NCBI GenBank assembly: GCA_027051265.1
Contig: JALTZH010000050.1
Location: forward strand, 1-21,339
Reading direction: 5' to 3'
DNA: 21,339 nt
Origin: an archaeon
GTDB lineage: Archaea > Hydrothermarchaeota > Hydrothermarchaeia > JALTZZ01 > JALUTC01
The position numbers and the translations under genes were made by a program. The notes beneath the pieces are model-generated. The model saw nothing but the letters and a program-made list of their open reading frames with translations, searched no databases and had not been told where the DNA came from. Numbering within the stretch: position 1 is the stretch's first letter; every line of letters starts with the position of its first letter. Below, piece after piece: positions 1 to 8,344 of this stretch.

Positions 1-342
1 ATGTCATTAATACAAACAACGTTTCCTATAATCTTCTAGAATTTCTTAATTAGTATGAAAAAAGATATTGAAGGATAGGTTATTATCTTAGATTTTAAAT
101 TTGATAGCCGTAATAATATAGAGTTTCACGATTTTTAAACTAGTGTTAAATTCCAATATAACATGTTTGGAAATTACTCTTATTCTTATTGAGATAATTT
201 ATTCTTTTAAATCTTTTTTAATCTTTCCTTCTTTTATCATCTTTCGCAGTAACTTCTTTTAGGACAGATCCGATAATAGACTAAAATAAGTCTTCCAATA
301 GAAAATTGTTAGAAATTAATGAGAAAATAAATTAAATTATTT
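1..342. other. AT-rich intergenic stretch before the first gene
   Basis: I see no credible gene here on either strand. Positions about 111-155 look like a decayed copy of the tail of the repeat family found at 8514-8645 and 13750-13916: a TAATAATATAGAG segment followed about 12 bases later by TTTTTAAACTAGTG, in the same order and at similar spacing. The preceding hairpin cannot be recognised. The remaining sequence is low-complexity AT DNA that must include the promoter for the gene starting at 343. Confidence 0.4.
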
Positions 343-672
343 ATGGAGGAAGATTTAATAAAAAAAATGGCAAACCTCTTGCTTTCAAAAGCAAAAATGC
401 TTGAAATTCATTGCCCAACATGTAAAATACCCCTGTTTGAAAAAGAAGGAAATATTTTTTGTCCAAACTGTAATTATATATTCAATAAAGAAACACAACA
501 AGAAGAATCTAAATCTAAAACGGAAGAATCTCGAACAATATTATTGGAACCTTTAGATGTTTTAACCTTAAAAGAAAAAGAATTACTGGAAAGATTGAAA
601 AAGGAGAAGAACTTGAAAAGGATTGTAACAATACTAAAGGCTCTTAAACTTATTAAAGAATTAAAAGGATAA
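343..672 (+). CDS. Zinc-ribbon protein of the Sjogren syndrome/scleroderma autoantigen 1 family (UPF0148)
   Basis: A 109-residue protein with an N-terminal helix followed by a treble-clef or zinc-ribbon module. The four metal-binding cysteines are Cys24, Cys27, Cys40 and Cys43, in CPTC and CPNC pairs. A lysine- and glutamate-rich linker follows, then a helical tail (about residues 65-109). This architecture and the motif LLLSKAKMLEIHCPTC match the archaeal relatives of eukaryotic autoantigen p27 (ZNRD2), whose biochemical role in archaea is unknown. The start at 343 could instead be Met9 (367), since the family usually begins just before the MANLL segment. The stop lies 11 bases before the ligase start on the same strand, so the two genes are probably co-transcribed. 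Family assignment is recognition from motif and layout; any functional link to the ligase is inference. Confidence 0.75.
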   Translation: MEEDLIKKMANLLLSKAKMLEIHCPTCKIPLFEKEGNIFCPNCNYIFNKETQQEESKSKTEESRTILLEPLDVLTLKEKELLERLKKEKNLKRIVTILKALKLIKELKG

Positions 673-683
673 AGGGATAAAAC

Positions 684-2432
684 ATGTTATTCATAGAGCT
701 TGCAAACTTTTTTGAAAAAATCGAACGAATAACTGCTAGGTCTACTATAATAGATTCTCTCGTTAATTTGTTGAGAAAAACCCCGAAAGACTTAATAGAT
801 AAGGTTATCTATTTAATACAAGGTGAAATTTTTCCTAGTTTTTATGGTATAGAATTAGGTTTGGGTGAAAAATTAACGCTAAAAGCTGTTTCATTGGCAT
901 ATGGTATAGAATCATATGAACTGGAAAAGATGCTAAAAAGATTTGGAGATATAGGTAAAGTTGCAGAAATTGCAGCAAGTAAGAAAAAACAAGTTACTTT
1001 GTTTAAACAACCTTTAACTGTTAAAAGAGTTTATGAAACGTTGGAAAAAATAGCGAAAACAACTGGTGAGAAAAGTCAAGATCTCAAAGTTAGATTGCTA
1101 TCCGGATTGTTTGTAGATGCCTCTCCAAAAGAAGCTAAATATTTAACCAGGATAATTCTTGGAGAGTTAAGACTTGGAGTAGCAGATATGACGATATTGG
1201 ATGCGTTAACCATAGCATATGCTAAATCAATAGGTTTTAGAGATGAAATTGAAAGGGCTTATAACCTTTGTTCAGATTTAGGAGAGATAGCAAAGATACT
1301 CGTGAACGAAGGTTTAGAAGGAATAAGAAAATATAAGATAAAACCAGGTAGACCTATAAGAATGATGCTTGCACAACGAGTTGAGAACGTTAAGGAGGTT
1401 GCATTCAAAATCGGTGGTAAAATGGCTGCGGAATGGAAATACGATGGTGAACGAATACAAGCACATAAAATCGGTTCCAAAGTTATCCTTTTCTCAAGAA
1501 GATTGGAAAACATAACAAACCAATACCCCGATGCTGTTGAAATGTTGAGAAAGGGATTAAAGTCAAACGAAACGATAGTTGAAGGTGAAATCGTTGCTAT
1601 AAATCCTGATACAGGAGAATTTTTACCATTTCAAGAACTTATGCATAGAAGAAGAAAACACGACATCGAAATAGCGGTAAAAAGGTATCCTATAAATATC
1701 TTTCTGTTTGATATCTTGTATAAAGATGGAGAATCGTTAATAGATAAACCTTATATTGATAGGAGAAAAATATTAGAGGAAATAGTTGAACAAAAAAATG
1801 GATTAATGTTATCAAAACAAATAATAACAGATAATTTAGAGGAGATTGAAAAATTCTTTTTGGAAGCGATTGAAAATGGTTGTGAGGGATTAATAATTAA
1901 AGACCTGAAAGGTACATATAGAGCAGGTGCTAGAGAATGGTTATGGATAAAGTTGAAAAAGAGTTATCATTCTAAAATGATCGAACCCGTTGATCTAGTG
2001 GTTGTTGGTGCATTTTATGGAAAAGGAAGAAGAGCAAAGAGTTACGGTGCTTTACTTGTTGCAAGTTATAATAAAGAAAAAGATATATTTGAGACAGTAT
2101 GTAAAGTAGGATCCGGATTTACAGATACTGATATTGAAAGATTGCCAGAAATATTAAACAAATATCGTATAAATAAATGTCATCCACGAGTGTTTTCAAA
2201 AATGGAAGCTGATGTATGGTTTGAACCCAATGTTGTTATAGAAGTTATAGGTGATGAATTAACGTTAAGTCCTGTTCATACGTGTTGTTATGGTAAGATA
2301 CAAGCAGGAAGTGGTATTGCGATAAGATTTCCAAGATTTTTAAGATATAGATTTGATAAAGATGCAAAGGATGCTACGACAAGTGATGAAATCTTAGAAA
2401 TGTATAAGAGACAATTAAAAAAGGTTGAATAA
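684..2432 (+). CDS. lig: ATP-dependent DNA ligase
   Basis: A full-length (582 residues) archaeal DNA ligase, which seals nicks during Okazaki fragment joining and repair through a lysyl-AMP intermediate. The N-terminal helical DNA-binding domain spans about residues 1-215. The adenylation domain follows, with catalytic Lys252 in motif I (WKYDGER), motif III (FSRRLENIT, about 270-278), an EGEIVA motif (300-305), FDIL (342-345), EGLIIKD (401-407) and motif V (WLWIKLKK, 419-426). The OB-fold domain occupies the rest and ends in the usual basic tail. The start at 684 gives the MLFIELANFFEKIE opening typical of archaeal ligases. The stop is one base from the stop of the convergent gene at 2434, so the two genes meet tail to tail. 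All motifs are intact and nothing is truncated. Confidence 0.97.
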   Translation: MLFIELANFFEKIERITARSTIIDSLVNLLRKTPKDLIDKVIYLIQGEIFPSFYGIELGLGEKLTLKAVSLAYGIESYELEKMLKRFGDIGKVAEIAASKKKQVTLFKQPLTVKRVYETLEKIAKTTGEKSQDLKVRLLSGLFVDASPKEAKYLTRIILGELRLGVADMTILDALTIAYAKSIGFRDEIERAYNLCSDLGEIAKILVNEGLEGIRKYKIKPGRPIRMMLAQRVENVKEVAFKIGGKMAAEWKYDGERIQAHKIGSKVILFSRRLENITNQYPDAVEMLRKGLKSNETIVEGEIVAINPDTGEFLPFQELMHRRRKHDIEIAVKRYPINIFLFDILYKDGESLIDKPYIDRRKILEEIVEQKNGLMLSKQIITDNLEEIEKFFLEAIENGCEGLIIKDLKGTYRAGAREWLWIKLKKSYHSKMIEPVDLVVVGAFYGKGRRAKSYGALLVASYNKEKDIFETVCKVGSGFTDTDIERLPEILNKYRINKCHPRVFSKMEADVWFEPNVVIEVIGDELTLSPVHTCCYGKIQAGSGIAIRFPRFLRYRFDKDAKDATTSDEILEMYKRQLKKVE

Positions 2433-2433
2433 G

Positions 2434-3207
2434 TTAAAGATGATTAAAAGCATGCATGAGAAAATTTAAACTTTTCTCAACATATTTGATATCAGATACT
2501 TCTATCGTTAGGAAAAACTTTCTATCTTTATATGCTTCTAATATCTTTTTAATGTTATCCTTAAGGATTCCATCACCTATTGCTAAGTGCTCATCATAGC
2601 TTCCGTTGTTATCATGTATATGTATATTTTTAAGTCTATTATCGTTTAAAACGTTTAGATATTTCTCAATTTCATTGCATGTTAAAGCATGACCAACATC
2701 TAATGTTATATATAAGTCTTCAACGTTATCTAATACATACATAAACTCATCAAACTTATCACATGTTGCTTCCAGAGATTTTGTTGCGTTCTCAAGACAT
2801 ATATCAACATTATAATTCTTTGCATAACGAACTATTTCTCTTAGACTTTCTATTGTTCTCTGAACTACTTTGAAACGTTTACCATACGTTATACTTGAAA
2901 CTCTACCAGAATGTACTGTTAATAGCTCGCAACCAATATTATAACATAATCTTATAGAATCTTTTATTGTTTCTATGCTACACTTACGTATCCTTTCGTT
3001 TGGGTGTCCTATATTTACATCATACCATGGAGCATGTGATATTACTTTAAAATCGTATTCCTTGATTTTGTTTAATTCTTCTTCATCATACATATCGATA
3101 ACGATTTCCACGTTGCTGATGTTTATTCGATTTACAAATTTGAGAAATTCATCGAGACTTTTCTCAACAAAAGGAAGAGATGAAATTGCAAGATAATCTT
3201 TAAGCAT
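2434..3207 (-). CDS. TIM-barrel metalloenzyme, xylose isomerase-like/endonuclease IV superfamily
   Basis: A 257-residue single-domain protein of the AP_endonuc_2 superfamily. Candidate metal and substrate ligands appear in the expected order: His58 (SHAPW), His68, His99 (VHSG), Glu139 (LENA), Asp170 and His173 (DVGHA), His196 and His198 with Asp199 (IHIHDN), His207, Asp212 (GDG) and Glu236 (IEVS). This is close to the endonuclease IV zinc-ligand pattern, but many archaeal members of this size are uncharacterised sugar-isomerase-like proteins. I therefore cannot choose between AP endonuclease and isomerase or epimerase. The protein is shorter than E. coli endonuclease IV (about 285 residues). 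The tail-to-tail position beside the ligase is suggestive of repair, but neighbours on opposite strands are weak evidence. A 53-bp gap separates it from nikR upstream. Confidence 0.7.
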   Translation of the reverse strand: MLKDYLAISSLPFVEKSLDEFLKFVNRINISNVEIVIDMYDEEELNKIKEYDFKVISHAPWYDVNIGHPNERIRKCSIETIKDSIRLCYNIGCELLTVHSGRVSSITYGKRFKVVQRTIESLREIVRYAKNYNVDICLENATKSLEATCDKFDEFMYVLDNVEDLYITLDVGHALTCNEIEKYLNVLNDNRLKNIHIHDNNGSYDEHLAIGDGILKDNIKKILEAYKDRKFFLTIEVSDIKYVEKSLNFLMHAFNHL

Positions 3208-3260
3208 AAATATAAGAAAAAATTGTAATGGTTGTATTATTAGATAAAATTTATATATTT

Positions 3261-3665
3261 TTAATGTAATATTATAAGATTATCGTATAGTATACCCTTT
3301 ATTGAGGTCAATTTTTTTGCAAAATATTTAATATCAGAAACTTTGCCTCTTAATATTATTATCTCCGAACATTTTCTCTTGTTTATATGAATATGAAGAT
3401 TAGCTCTTATTTCGTTTAGATATTCATGCTGTAAATCTACAATCCTGTCTTCTATATTCTTTTCTTTATGATCATAAACCACTATTAATATACCTATCCC
3501 TTCCTCATCCTCTTTGATATGTTCTTCTTCATAAATAAACTTCATTATTAAATATCTTATTGCCTCAGATCTCTTAGCAAAACCTCGACGTTTTATTGCT
3601 TCATCGAATCTTTCGAGCAAACTTTTTGGCATTGATACACCGAATCTTATTATCTCTTCATTCAT
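3261..3665 (-). CDS. nikR: NikR-type nickel-responsive transcriptional regulator
   Basis: A 134-residue regulator with a ribbon-helix-helix DNA-binding domain (about residues 1-45, IIRFGVSMPKSLLERFD then KRSEAIRYLI) and a C-terminal ACT-like ligand-binding domain. The high-affinity nickel site is complete: His80, His91, His93 and Cys99. Their spacing (11, 2 and 6 residues) equals that of E. coli NikR His76, His87, His89 and Cys95. The protein should act as a tetramer repressing nickel uptake genes, but no nickel transporter is visible in this window. It is divergent from the DsbA-like gene with 50 bp between starts, so it could regulate itself and that gene. The other nickel gene here is the CooC-type ATPase at 18068-18817. 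Confidence 0.93.
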   Translation of the reverse strand: MNEEIIRFGVSMPKSLLERFDEAIKRRGFAKRSEAIRYLIMKFIYEEEHIKEDEEGIGILIVVYDHKEKNIEDRIVDLQHEYLNEIRANLHIHINKRKCSEIIILRGKVSDIKYFAKKLTSIKGILYDNLIILH

Positions 3666-3715
3666 AATTAATATATTTAAGATAATTTTCCATTGTTAAA
3701 AATCTCATTCAACTA
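3666..3715. promoter_or_regulatory. Short divergent promoter region between nikR and the DsbA-like gene
   Basis: Only 50 bases separate the two divergent start codons, so both promoters must overlap here or extend into the coding regions. An AT-rich TATA-like stretch at about 3668-3684 (TTAATATATTTAA) would serve the minus strand. NikR autoregulation is plausible from the family, but I cannot see a convincing long dyad operator. Confidence 0.35.
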
Positions 3716-4555
3716 ATGAGAAAAGAAATTCTCAGCATAATATTAATAGGTCTTCTCATATTAAATCTTGTTATCTCATACTCGATTTACAATTTACAGA
3801 AAAGAACCTTAGATATAATATCAAATATAACCGTTCAAGTAAAAACAGAAGAGGATATGTTTAGAGAGCTTCTTGAATATAAGCAACCAACGATCGATGA
3901 TTATGATCCAAAGTTCAATGAAAATGAGAAGATTGTAATTTTTGAATATACTGATTATCAATGTCCTTTTTGTTCTAGACATAACTTGAACGTATTTCCT
4001 CTTATAAAAGAAAGGTATATAGATAGAGGCTTGATCAATTATGTTTACAAAGATTTTCCTCTAGATAGAATACATCCATATGCTAGAATGATTGCTTCTT
4101 ATTTAAATTGTGCCTATAAAATTTATGGTATAGAAAAATATTCTGTACTAAAGGTAAAAGTGTTTAGGAATCAATCCGCTTTAAAAGAGAATGCAGAGGA
4201 ATTTCTTAGAAAAATTATTCTTGATGAAAACCTTGACTATGATAAGATATCAAAATGTGCAAACAGTACTGAAGCAAAAACAGATATAGAAAATGATTTG
4301 AGTGAAATAACAGAATACAACTTTATGGGTACACCAAGCTTCCTTATAATGTTTGATTCCAAGTTAGTTACGAAAAATAAATATAAAAAATTAAAATATA
4401 TTAAATCAAGGATAGAAGCTTTAGGAGTTAGATTTGATTTGGGAAAAACATATGATGGTAGATATCTAATGATAATGTTCTCTGGAGCTCTACCTTATGA
4501 GGTATTTAGCTCTATATTAGATACAATATTAGAAAGGTCAGCTGCCCCGTCCTAA
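3716..4555 (+). CDS. Membrane-anchored DsbA-family thiol-disulfide oxidoreductase
   Basis: A 279-residue protein with an uncleaved-looking N-terminal membrane segment (about residues 5-25, ILSIILIGLLILNLVISY), then an extracytoplasmic thioredoxin fold. The active site is C83-P-F-C86, preceded by FEYTDYQ as in the DsbA/BdbD/disulfide interchange family. The cis-proline loop is GTPSF (Pro207). Cys132 and Cys181 in the helical insertion could form a structural disulfide. About 50 residues after the thioredoxin core, including the segment LGKTYDGRYLMIMFSGALP, form an extra C-terminal part I do not recognise. The last residues (SAAPS) and stop are encoded inside a hairpin end of an IS200/IS605-type element starting near 4541, so the native C-terminus may have been replaced. 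It is divergent from nikR. Confidence 0.85.
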   Translation: MRKEILSIILIGLLILNLVISYSIYNLQKRTLDIISNITVQVKTEEDMFRELLEYKQPTIDDYDPKFNENEKIVIFEYTDYQCPFCSRHNLNVFPLIKERYIDRGLINYVYKDFPLDRIHPYARMIASYLNCAYKIYGIEKYSVLKVKVFRNQSALKENAEEFLRKIILDENLDYDKISKCANSTEAKTDIENDLSEITEYNFMGTPSFLIMFDSKLVTKNKYKKLKYIKSRIEALGVRFDLGKTYDGRYLMIMFSGALPYEVFSSILDTILERSAAPS

Positions 4556-4830
4556 AGGACAGAGCTTGCTCAATCGATTATTGCTCATTCCAGTAGAAAG
4601 TTCACAGTGGAACATTCGGACAGTTAACAAGTACTCTCTGCTGATCTTTAGAAAAAAGTAATATTAACATGATTCAATATTCTTCTCTACCTTTGAAGGC
4701 GAGATTTCCTCGCAGCAAAAGGTTTATGAATAACAAAAATCTTATCTTTCAAGATTTGTAATAAACGTAAAGATGCTTAGGTCTAGTAAGTTAACCTCTA
4801 ACATACAAATGAAGTCTTGTCGTAAGGGTG
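4541..4830. mobile_element. Decayed IS200/IS605-type element ends (no surviving transposase)
   Basis: This gap between the DsbA-like and DUF763 genes holds two hairpin ends of the type repeated elsewhere in the window. The first is GTCCTAAAGGAC (about 4549-4560), followed by AGAGCTTGCTC. The second is CCTTTGAAGG (4690-4699), followed by GCGAGATTTCCTCGCAGC and AAAAGGTTTATG. The second closely matches the end at 17520-17565, which reads GGATTCGCTGCG then AAAAAGGTTTAT. Positions 4765-4800 weakly align with the non-coding 3' region of the elements at 6970 and 13385. No tnpA or tnpB reading frame can be reconstructed. Subterminal palindromes are the hallmark of IS200/IS605 ends; that these are relics is inference from the shared layout. 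Confidence 0.55.
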
Positions 4831-4883
4831 TTTATGGAATAGAAAAAACTCTAATTTTAGAGATTAGATAGTTTAATTTATAT

Positions 4884-5918
4884 ATGTATGTTGTTGATTT
4901 ACCATTACATAAAGGAAAATGTCCTGCATGGTTATTTCAAAGAATGATTAAACTTTCGAAAATAGTATGTGATAGAATAATTGAGGAATATTCTGAAAAA
5001 ATTTTACTTGAAAGACTATCAAATCCTATATTTTTACAAGCTCTTGGTTGTTTGTTGGGATTTGATTGGCATAGTTCTGGATTAACAACCGTAACGTTAG
5101 CAGCTTTAAAAGAAGCTTTAAAATTTCGTAACGATATCACAATAGTTGGTGGTAAAGGTAGATATGCGTTAAAAACTCCTGAGGAAATAAGCTCTGTAGG
5201 AAAACGTTTGGGATTAAGTTATAAAAGAATAGAAGAACTTAAACGTATAAGTAGATTAGTTTCAAGGATAGACAACCTCGCTTTACAGGATGGATATGAT
5301 TTATACCATCATTGTATGATAATAATTAGAAGTGGTGAATGGTGTATAATACAACAAGGAATGAATTTGAAATCTATGCTTGCGAGAAGATATCATTGGT
5401 ATAATAAGAAGTTCTTTCTGAATGATCCCCACGATTTTATTATCTCATATAAAATTGAAGATAACGTTTTGAATCTAACATCGAAACGTAGTCAAGATGC
5501 TAGAAAAACATGCGTAGATATTGTTAAAGATAGAGAATATTTTAGGTATTTATCAGATAATTCAAACCTAAATCTTTACAACATATTTAGTAGAAAGAAA
5601 ATAGTTTTTAAACATAAAATAAACTGGAAGGCATTAGAACGAGCATACGAATTACAGCCTAAAAATTTTGAGGAACTATTATTAGTAAAAGGAATGGACA
5701 AATATACGATAAGAGCATTAGCTTTAATAGCAGAGATTATATACAACGAGAATATAGATAAAGAGGATCCGGCAAAATATTCTTTTGCTTTTGGTGGAAA
5801 AGATGGCGTTCCATATAAAATTAAAAAAGAAAGAATTGATTATACGATAAAGCTTTTAACAGAATATATTGATAAAAATACCCTTAGAAAAATTTATAAA
5901 ATAACAAATAGGTATTAG
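4884..5918 (+). CDS. DUF763 family protein
   Basis: A 344-residue protein of DUF763, a conserved family with no established function. The family signatures are visible: VDLPLHKGKCPAWLF at the N-terminus, ALGCLLGFDWHSSGLTT (about residues 53-69), IIQQGMN, and ARRYHWYNK, where a basic/aromatic patch follows the QQGMN segment. Near the C-terminus, ELLLVKGMDKYTIRALALIA resembles a helix-hairpin-helix DNA-contact motif, and FGGKDGVPYKI is the conserved terminal motif. The many basic residues and this HhH-like segment would suit nucleic-acid binding, but that is inference. The length is close to family norm (about 350-380). The start is the first methionine before the conserved LPLH; little leader sequence is seen, as in leaderless archaeal messages. 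It is 26 bases upstream of the HPP gene on the same strand. Confidence 0.85.
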   Translation: MYVVDLPLHKGKCPAWLFQRMIKLSKIVCDRIIEEYSEKILLERLSNPIFLQALGCLLGFDWHSSGLTTVTLAALKEALKFRNDITIVGGKGRYALKTPEEISSVGKRLGLSYKRIEELKRISRLVSRIDNLALQDGYDLYHHCMIIIRSGEWCIIQQGMNLKSMLARRYHWYNKKFFLNDPHDFIISYKIEDNVLNLTSKRSQDARKTCVDIVKDREYFRYLSDNSNLNLYNIFSRKKIVFKHKINWKALERAYELQPKNFEELLLVKGMDKYTIRALALIAEIIYNENIDKEDPAKYSFAFGGKDGVPYKIKKERIDYTIKLLTEYIDKNTLRKIYKITNRY

Positions 5919-5944
5919 TTTTTAATAATTTTATAATATCTTTT

Positions 5945-6499
5945 ATGATAGAGAAGAATATTAAAGATTATTTTTCCAAATGGAAAGGCCTCGAAAAAAG
6001 TCCGCCAAGAGTTCCTTTATCTGAAGTATTTTGGTCATGGATCGGTGCATTTATAGGAATAGGATTGGTTGCTGTTCTTCATGAAAAATTATTTGAACCA
6101 AGAGATTTAGTTTTAATAATAGGTTCTTTCGGGGCATCAGCCGTTCTGATATATGGTGCAATAACAAGTCCTTTAGCACAGCCAAGAAATTTAATTGGTG
6201 GACATTTCTTCTCCGCACTATCAGGAGTTACGTTCTACAAATTGTTTCCTAACAATATTGCATTGGCAGCTGCTTTTGCAGTAGCTACAGCAATTGCTAT
6301 AATGCATATAACAAAAACATTACATCCACCAGGTGGTGCAACAGCATTAATTGCAGTAATCGGCGGTGAAAGTATTCATAAACTAGGATATCTATATGCA
6401 ATAGTACCTGCAACAACCGGTGCTTTAATAATGTTGATTGTAGCATTGATAGTAAATAACATACCAACCAGTAGAAGGTATCCAATATATTGGTATTAA
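5945..6499 (+). CDS. HPP family integral membrane protein
   Basis: A 184-residue membrane protein with a short basic cytosolic N-terminus ending in PPRVPLSEVFW, then about four hydrophobic helices (roughly residues 29-47, 55-75, 101-121 and 148-171). The family motif LHPPGGATAL occurs at about 126-135, and the second signature, SFGASAVLIYGAITSPLAQP, precedes it at about 61-80. Plant HPP proteins have been linked to nitrite transport in chloroplasts; most prokaryotic members have no proven substrate. Length is typical. It lies 26 bases after the DUF763 stop on the same strand and may be co-transcribed, but I know of no functional connection. I infer a role as a small-anion transporter only from the family. 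Confidence 0.9.
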   Translation: MIEKNIKDYFSKWKGLEKSPPRVPLSEVFWSWIGAFIGIGLVAVLHEKLFEPRDLVLIIGSFGASAVLIYGAITSPLAQPRNLIGGHFFSALSGVTFYKLFPNNIALAAAFAVATAIAIMHITKTLHPPGGATALIAVIGGESIHKLGYLYAIVPATTGALIMLIVALIVNNIPTSRRYPIYWY

Positions 6500-6599
6500 A
6501 TTTATTTTACTTTTTATAAATATTTTTTAAAATATTTCAATTATAATATTTTTTCGTTTCTTTATCTGATTTTTTTCCTTAGGGATAATAGAGATTCAC

Positions 6600-6932
6600 T
6601 TAGGAATGTAATAATTTTTTTAGATGTTTTATAAACGTTTCCGGATCTTTCACGGATAAAATTATTTTTTTCCAAAATCCTTTCTTCTTAACGATTTCAA
6701 CACTCTTTCCATGATGTGTTACGAAGAATAATTTCTTAGACCATGGATGTAATCTTAAACCCCATCCAATATAGAGTGGAATTCTATCTATAATTCTAAC
6801 ATCTTCTATATCGGAAAATTTTATCGTATATCTGAACGGCCAAACAGATGCTTCAACTCTATTGGAATAAATTTTGAAATATACAGGAAACAGTATCCTA
6901 TAAGATTTTTCTTCGTAAATAATCTTTTCCAT
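6600..6932 (-). CDS. Small conserved hypothetical protein, possibly PH-like fold
   Basis: A 110-residue protein with alternating short beta-strand-like hydrophobic stretches and a single C-terminal helix (DPETFIKHLKKLL). This is the order expected of a bacterial PH-like domain, where a seven-stranded sheet is capped by a helix. Segments IEDVRIIDRIPLYIGWGLRL and SVEIVKKKGFWKKIILSVKD are the most distinctive. There is no clear membrane segment. The start at 6932 is preceded by AT-rich sequence and the element end at 6970 lies only about 40 bases further upstream, so the promoter is squeezed or partly supplied by element DNA. Function unknown; the fold guess is low confidence, but codon use and length support a real gene. 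Confidence 0.6.
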   Translation of the reverse strand: MEKIIYEEKSYRILFPVYFKIYSNRVEASVWPFRYTIKFSDIEDVRIIDRIPLYIGWGLRLHPWSKKLFFVTHHGKSVEIVKKKGFWKKIILSVKDPETFIKHLKKLLHS

Positions 6933-6969
6933 AAAATAAATTATATTAAGTTAACTGTTAATCATTTCT

Positions 6970-8125
6970 GACCTCCTCCCCGTGCTAAATGGCAAGGGTT
7001 TCTTGCAGGGAAGTTTGTGTCTCCAAGAGCTTCTCAACCCTAAAAAGCACAGCTTAGCAAAGAACCCCATTAAATCCTCCTTCTTCAGCTCGTCTAAGTC
7101 TGCTCCTTGCGGAACTAGACTTAGGAGATTTAATTGAGACGAGAGCTATATTTAGCGTAGAGCGTAGCTACAACATCTCTATGTGCTTTTACACCGCAGT
7201 TAAGACATTTAAACAACCTATACTTTTTTAATGAACTTAGCTTATTGCAACGAAGGGCAACGAGAGAAGGTATTATATTCATTTACGGATTCAACTTCTA
7301 GGCCGAAATTTTCGGACGTGATTTTAATTTTTTGGATGATGTATCTATAGCTGAGGAAGTTGTGGATGAGAGCGTTTAACCTTATTGCTTTTATTTTTGT
7401 TTTTTCTTAAGCCTTTGGGGGTTGCCAACAAAAATTATTGTAACACTTTTCTTTAAGCAAAGCTTTATGAACCTATGCACGACAGTATTAACGTAATACT
7501 TAAACCTTTTTTATCTTATCCTATAAAACTTTCTAAGCCTTTTAGAGCTGTACCTATCATTAATTTTTTTAAGAATGCTTTGATATCAAGCAATTTTTTT
7601 ATTCCAATACTACCAATCAGATAGAAGAGGTTTGCCGCTGAAAGCTATGGCTTGTTTCTTGCTTTCGATCTAAGCGGTTATTAAGCAGATAGCACCGATA
7701 TCGACGAAAGCTTTTTTATAACCTTTTACTTCAGGCTTTTAAGCTTAAAGAAATTACGCTCATGCGAAATCATTTTTTTCTTATTATTTACTTTGCAACT
7801 ATTGAACTTAAAATTTTCTTGAACTAGTTGTATAGATCTTTAATACAATTCTCCTTATATAGTTTAACTTATTCTATAGAAGAATCGTAAACATCTCACA
7901 GATTTTGAAAAGCCGTTTCTCCTGTTGTTTTGTTGGATGAAGCTTGAATACGTTGATTCTTTTCAATGTTTTATGCATTTGCTTCTCTGCTTTTTGCATA
8001 TTAATTATTTATAATTCACTATATAAATGTTTAACCTAAAATTTTAATGCTTTCAGATCATTCATATTATTACTGAATTTTTATATCTCCCTGTGAGCTA
8101 AAGCTTCATCTTTTAAGATGGAAAA
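6970..8125 (-). mobile_element. Decayed IS200/IS605-type insertion element
   Basis: An element about 1.15 kb long, read on the minus strand. The tnpB-side end lies at about 6975-7010: an imperfect hairpin CCGTGCTAAATGGCAAGG followed by GTTTCTTGCAGGG. The probable opposite end is at about 8091-8120: CCCTGTGAGCTAAAG, then the palindrome CATCTTTTAAGATG. Between them sits the broken tnpB (7130-7999). Between the tnpB stop and the tnpB-side end, an 8-bp perfect stem CTAAGTCT/AGACTTAG (7094-7122) closes a loop containing CTCCTTGCGGAACT. This is the region where TnpB guide (omega) RNA is normally encoded. No tnpA remains. Exact ends are estimates. Confidence 0.7.
7130..7999 (-). pseudogene. tnpB: Broken tnpB (RNA-guided nuclease of IS200/IS605-type element)
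   Basis: Conceptual translation of the minus strand from the ATG at 7999 gives KTLKRINVFKLHPT, the usual TnpB N-terminus. It continues, through several in-frame stops and at least one frameshift, to a RuvC-like segment AFVDIGAI near 7700, the helical arginine-rich segment ILKKINDRYSSKRLRKFYRI near 7560-7600, IIFVGNPQRLKKK near 7430, ENFGLEVESVNEYNT near 7300, and the C-terminal zinc ribbon YRLFKCLNCGVKAHRDVVAT near 7160-7225, ending SSRLN then TAA at 7130-7132. The upstream CxxC of the ribbon is disrupted (RCPS). Several stops replace expected tryptophans (TGG to TAG). N-terminal and zinc-ribbon parts share one frame, but the segment near 7376 is shifted. At 290 codons it is shorter than a typical TnpB (about 370-400), so there are internal deletions. 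It cannot encode an active nuclease. Confidence 0.85.
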
Positions 8126-8344
8126 GAGTTTTTTATTTTGACTACTAAGTAAACGATAATAACAGGAAGAGTTTATATATGGAAGTGATGTAACATATTT
8201 AATTATAATAAAATTTTCTCACTTAGAAGATTTATGATAACGCTTTTTATCGAAGAGATTTCTCGTCTAAAAAATTTCAACTCCATCTTTATACTCTTAA
8301 ATCTTTAATCTACTTACTCGAATCTTCTTTGACATAATTTTCGA

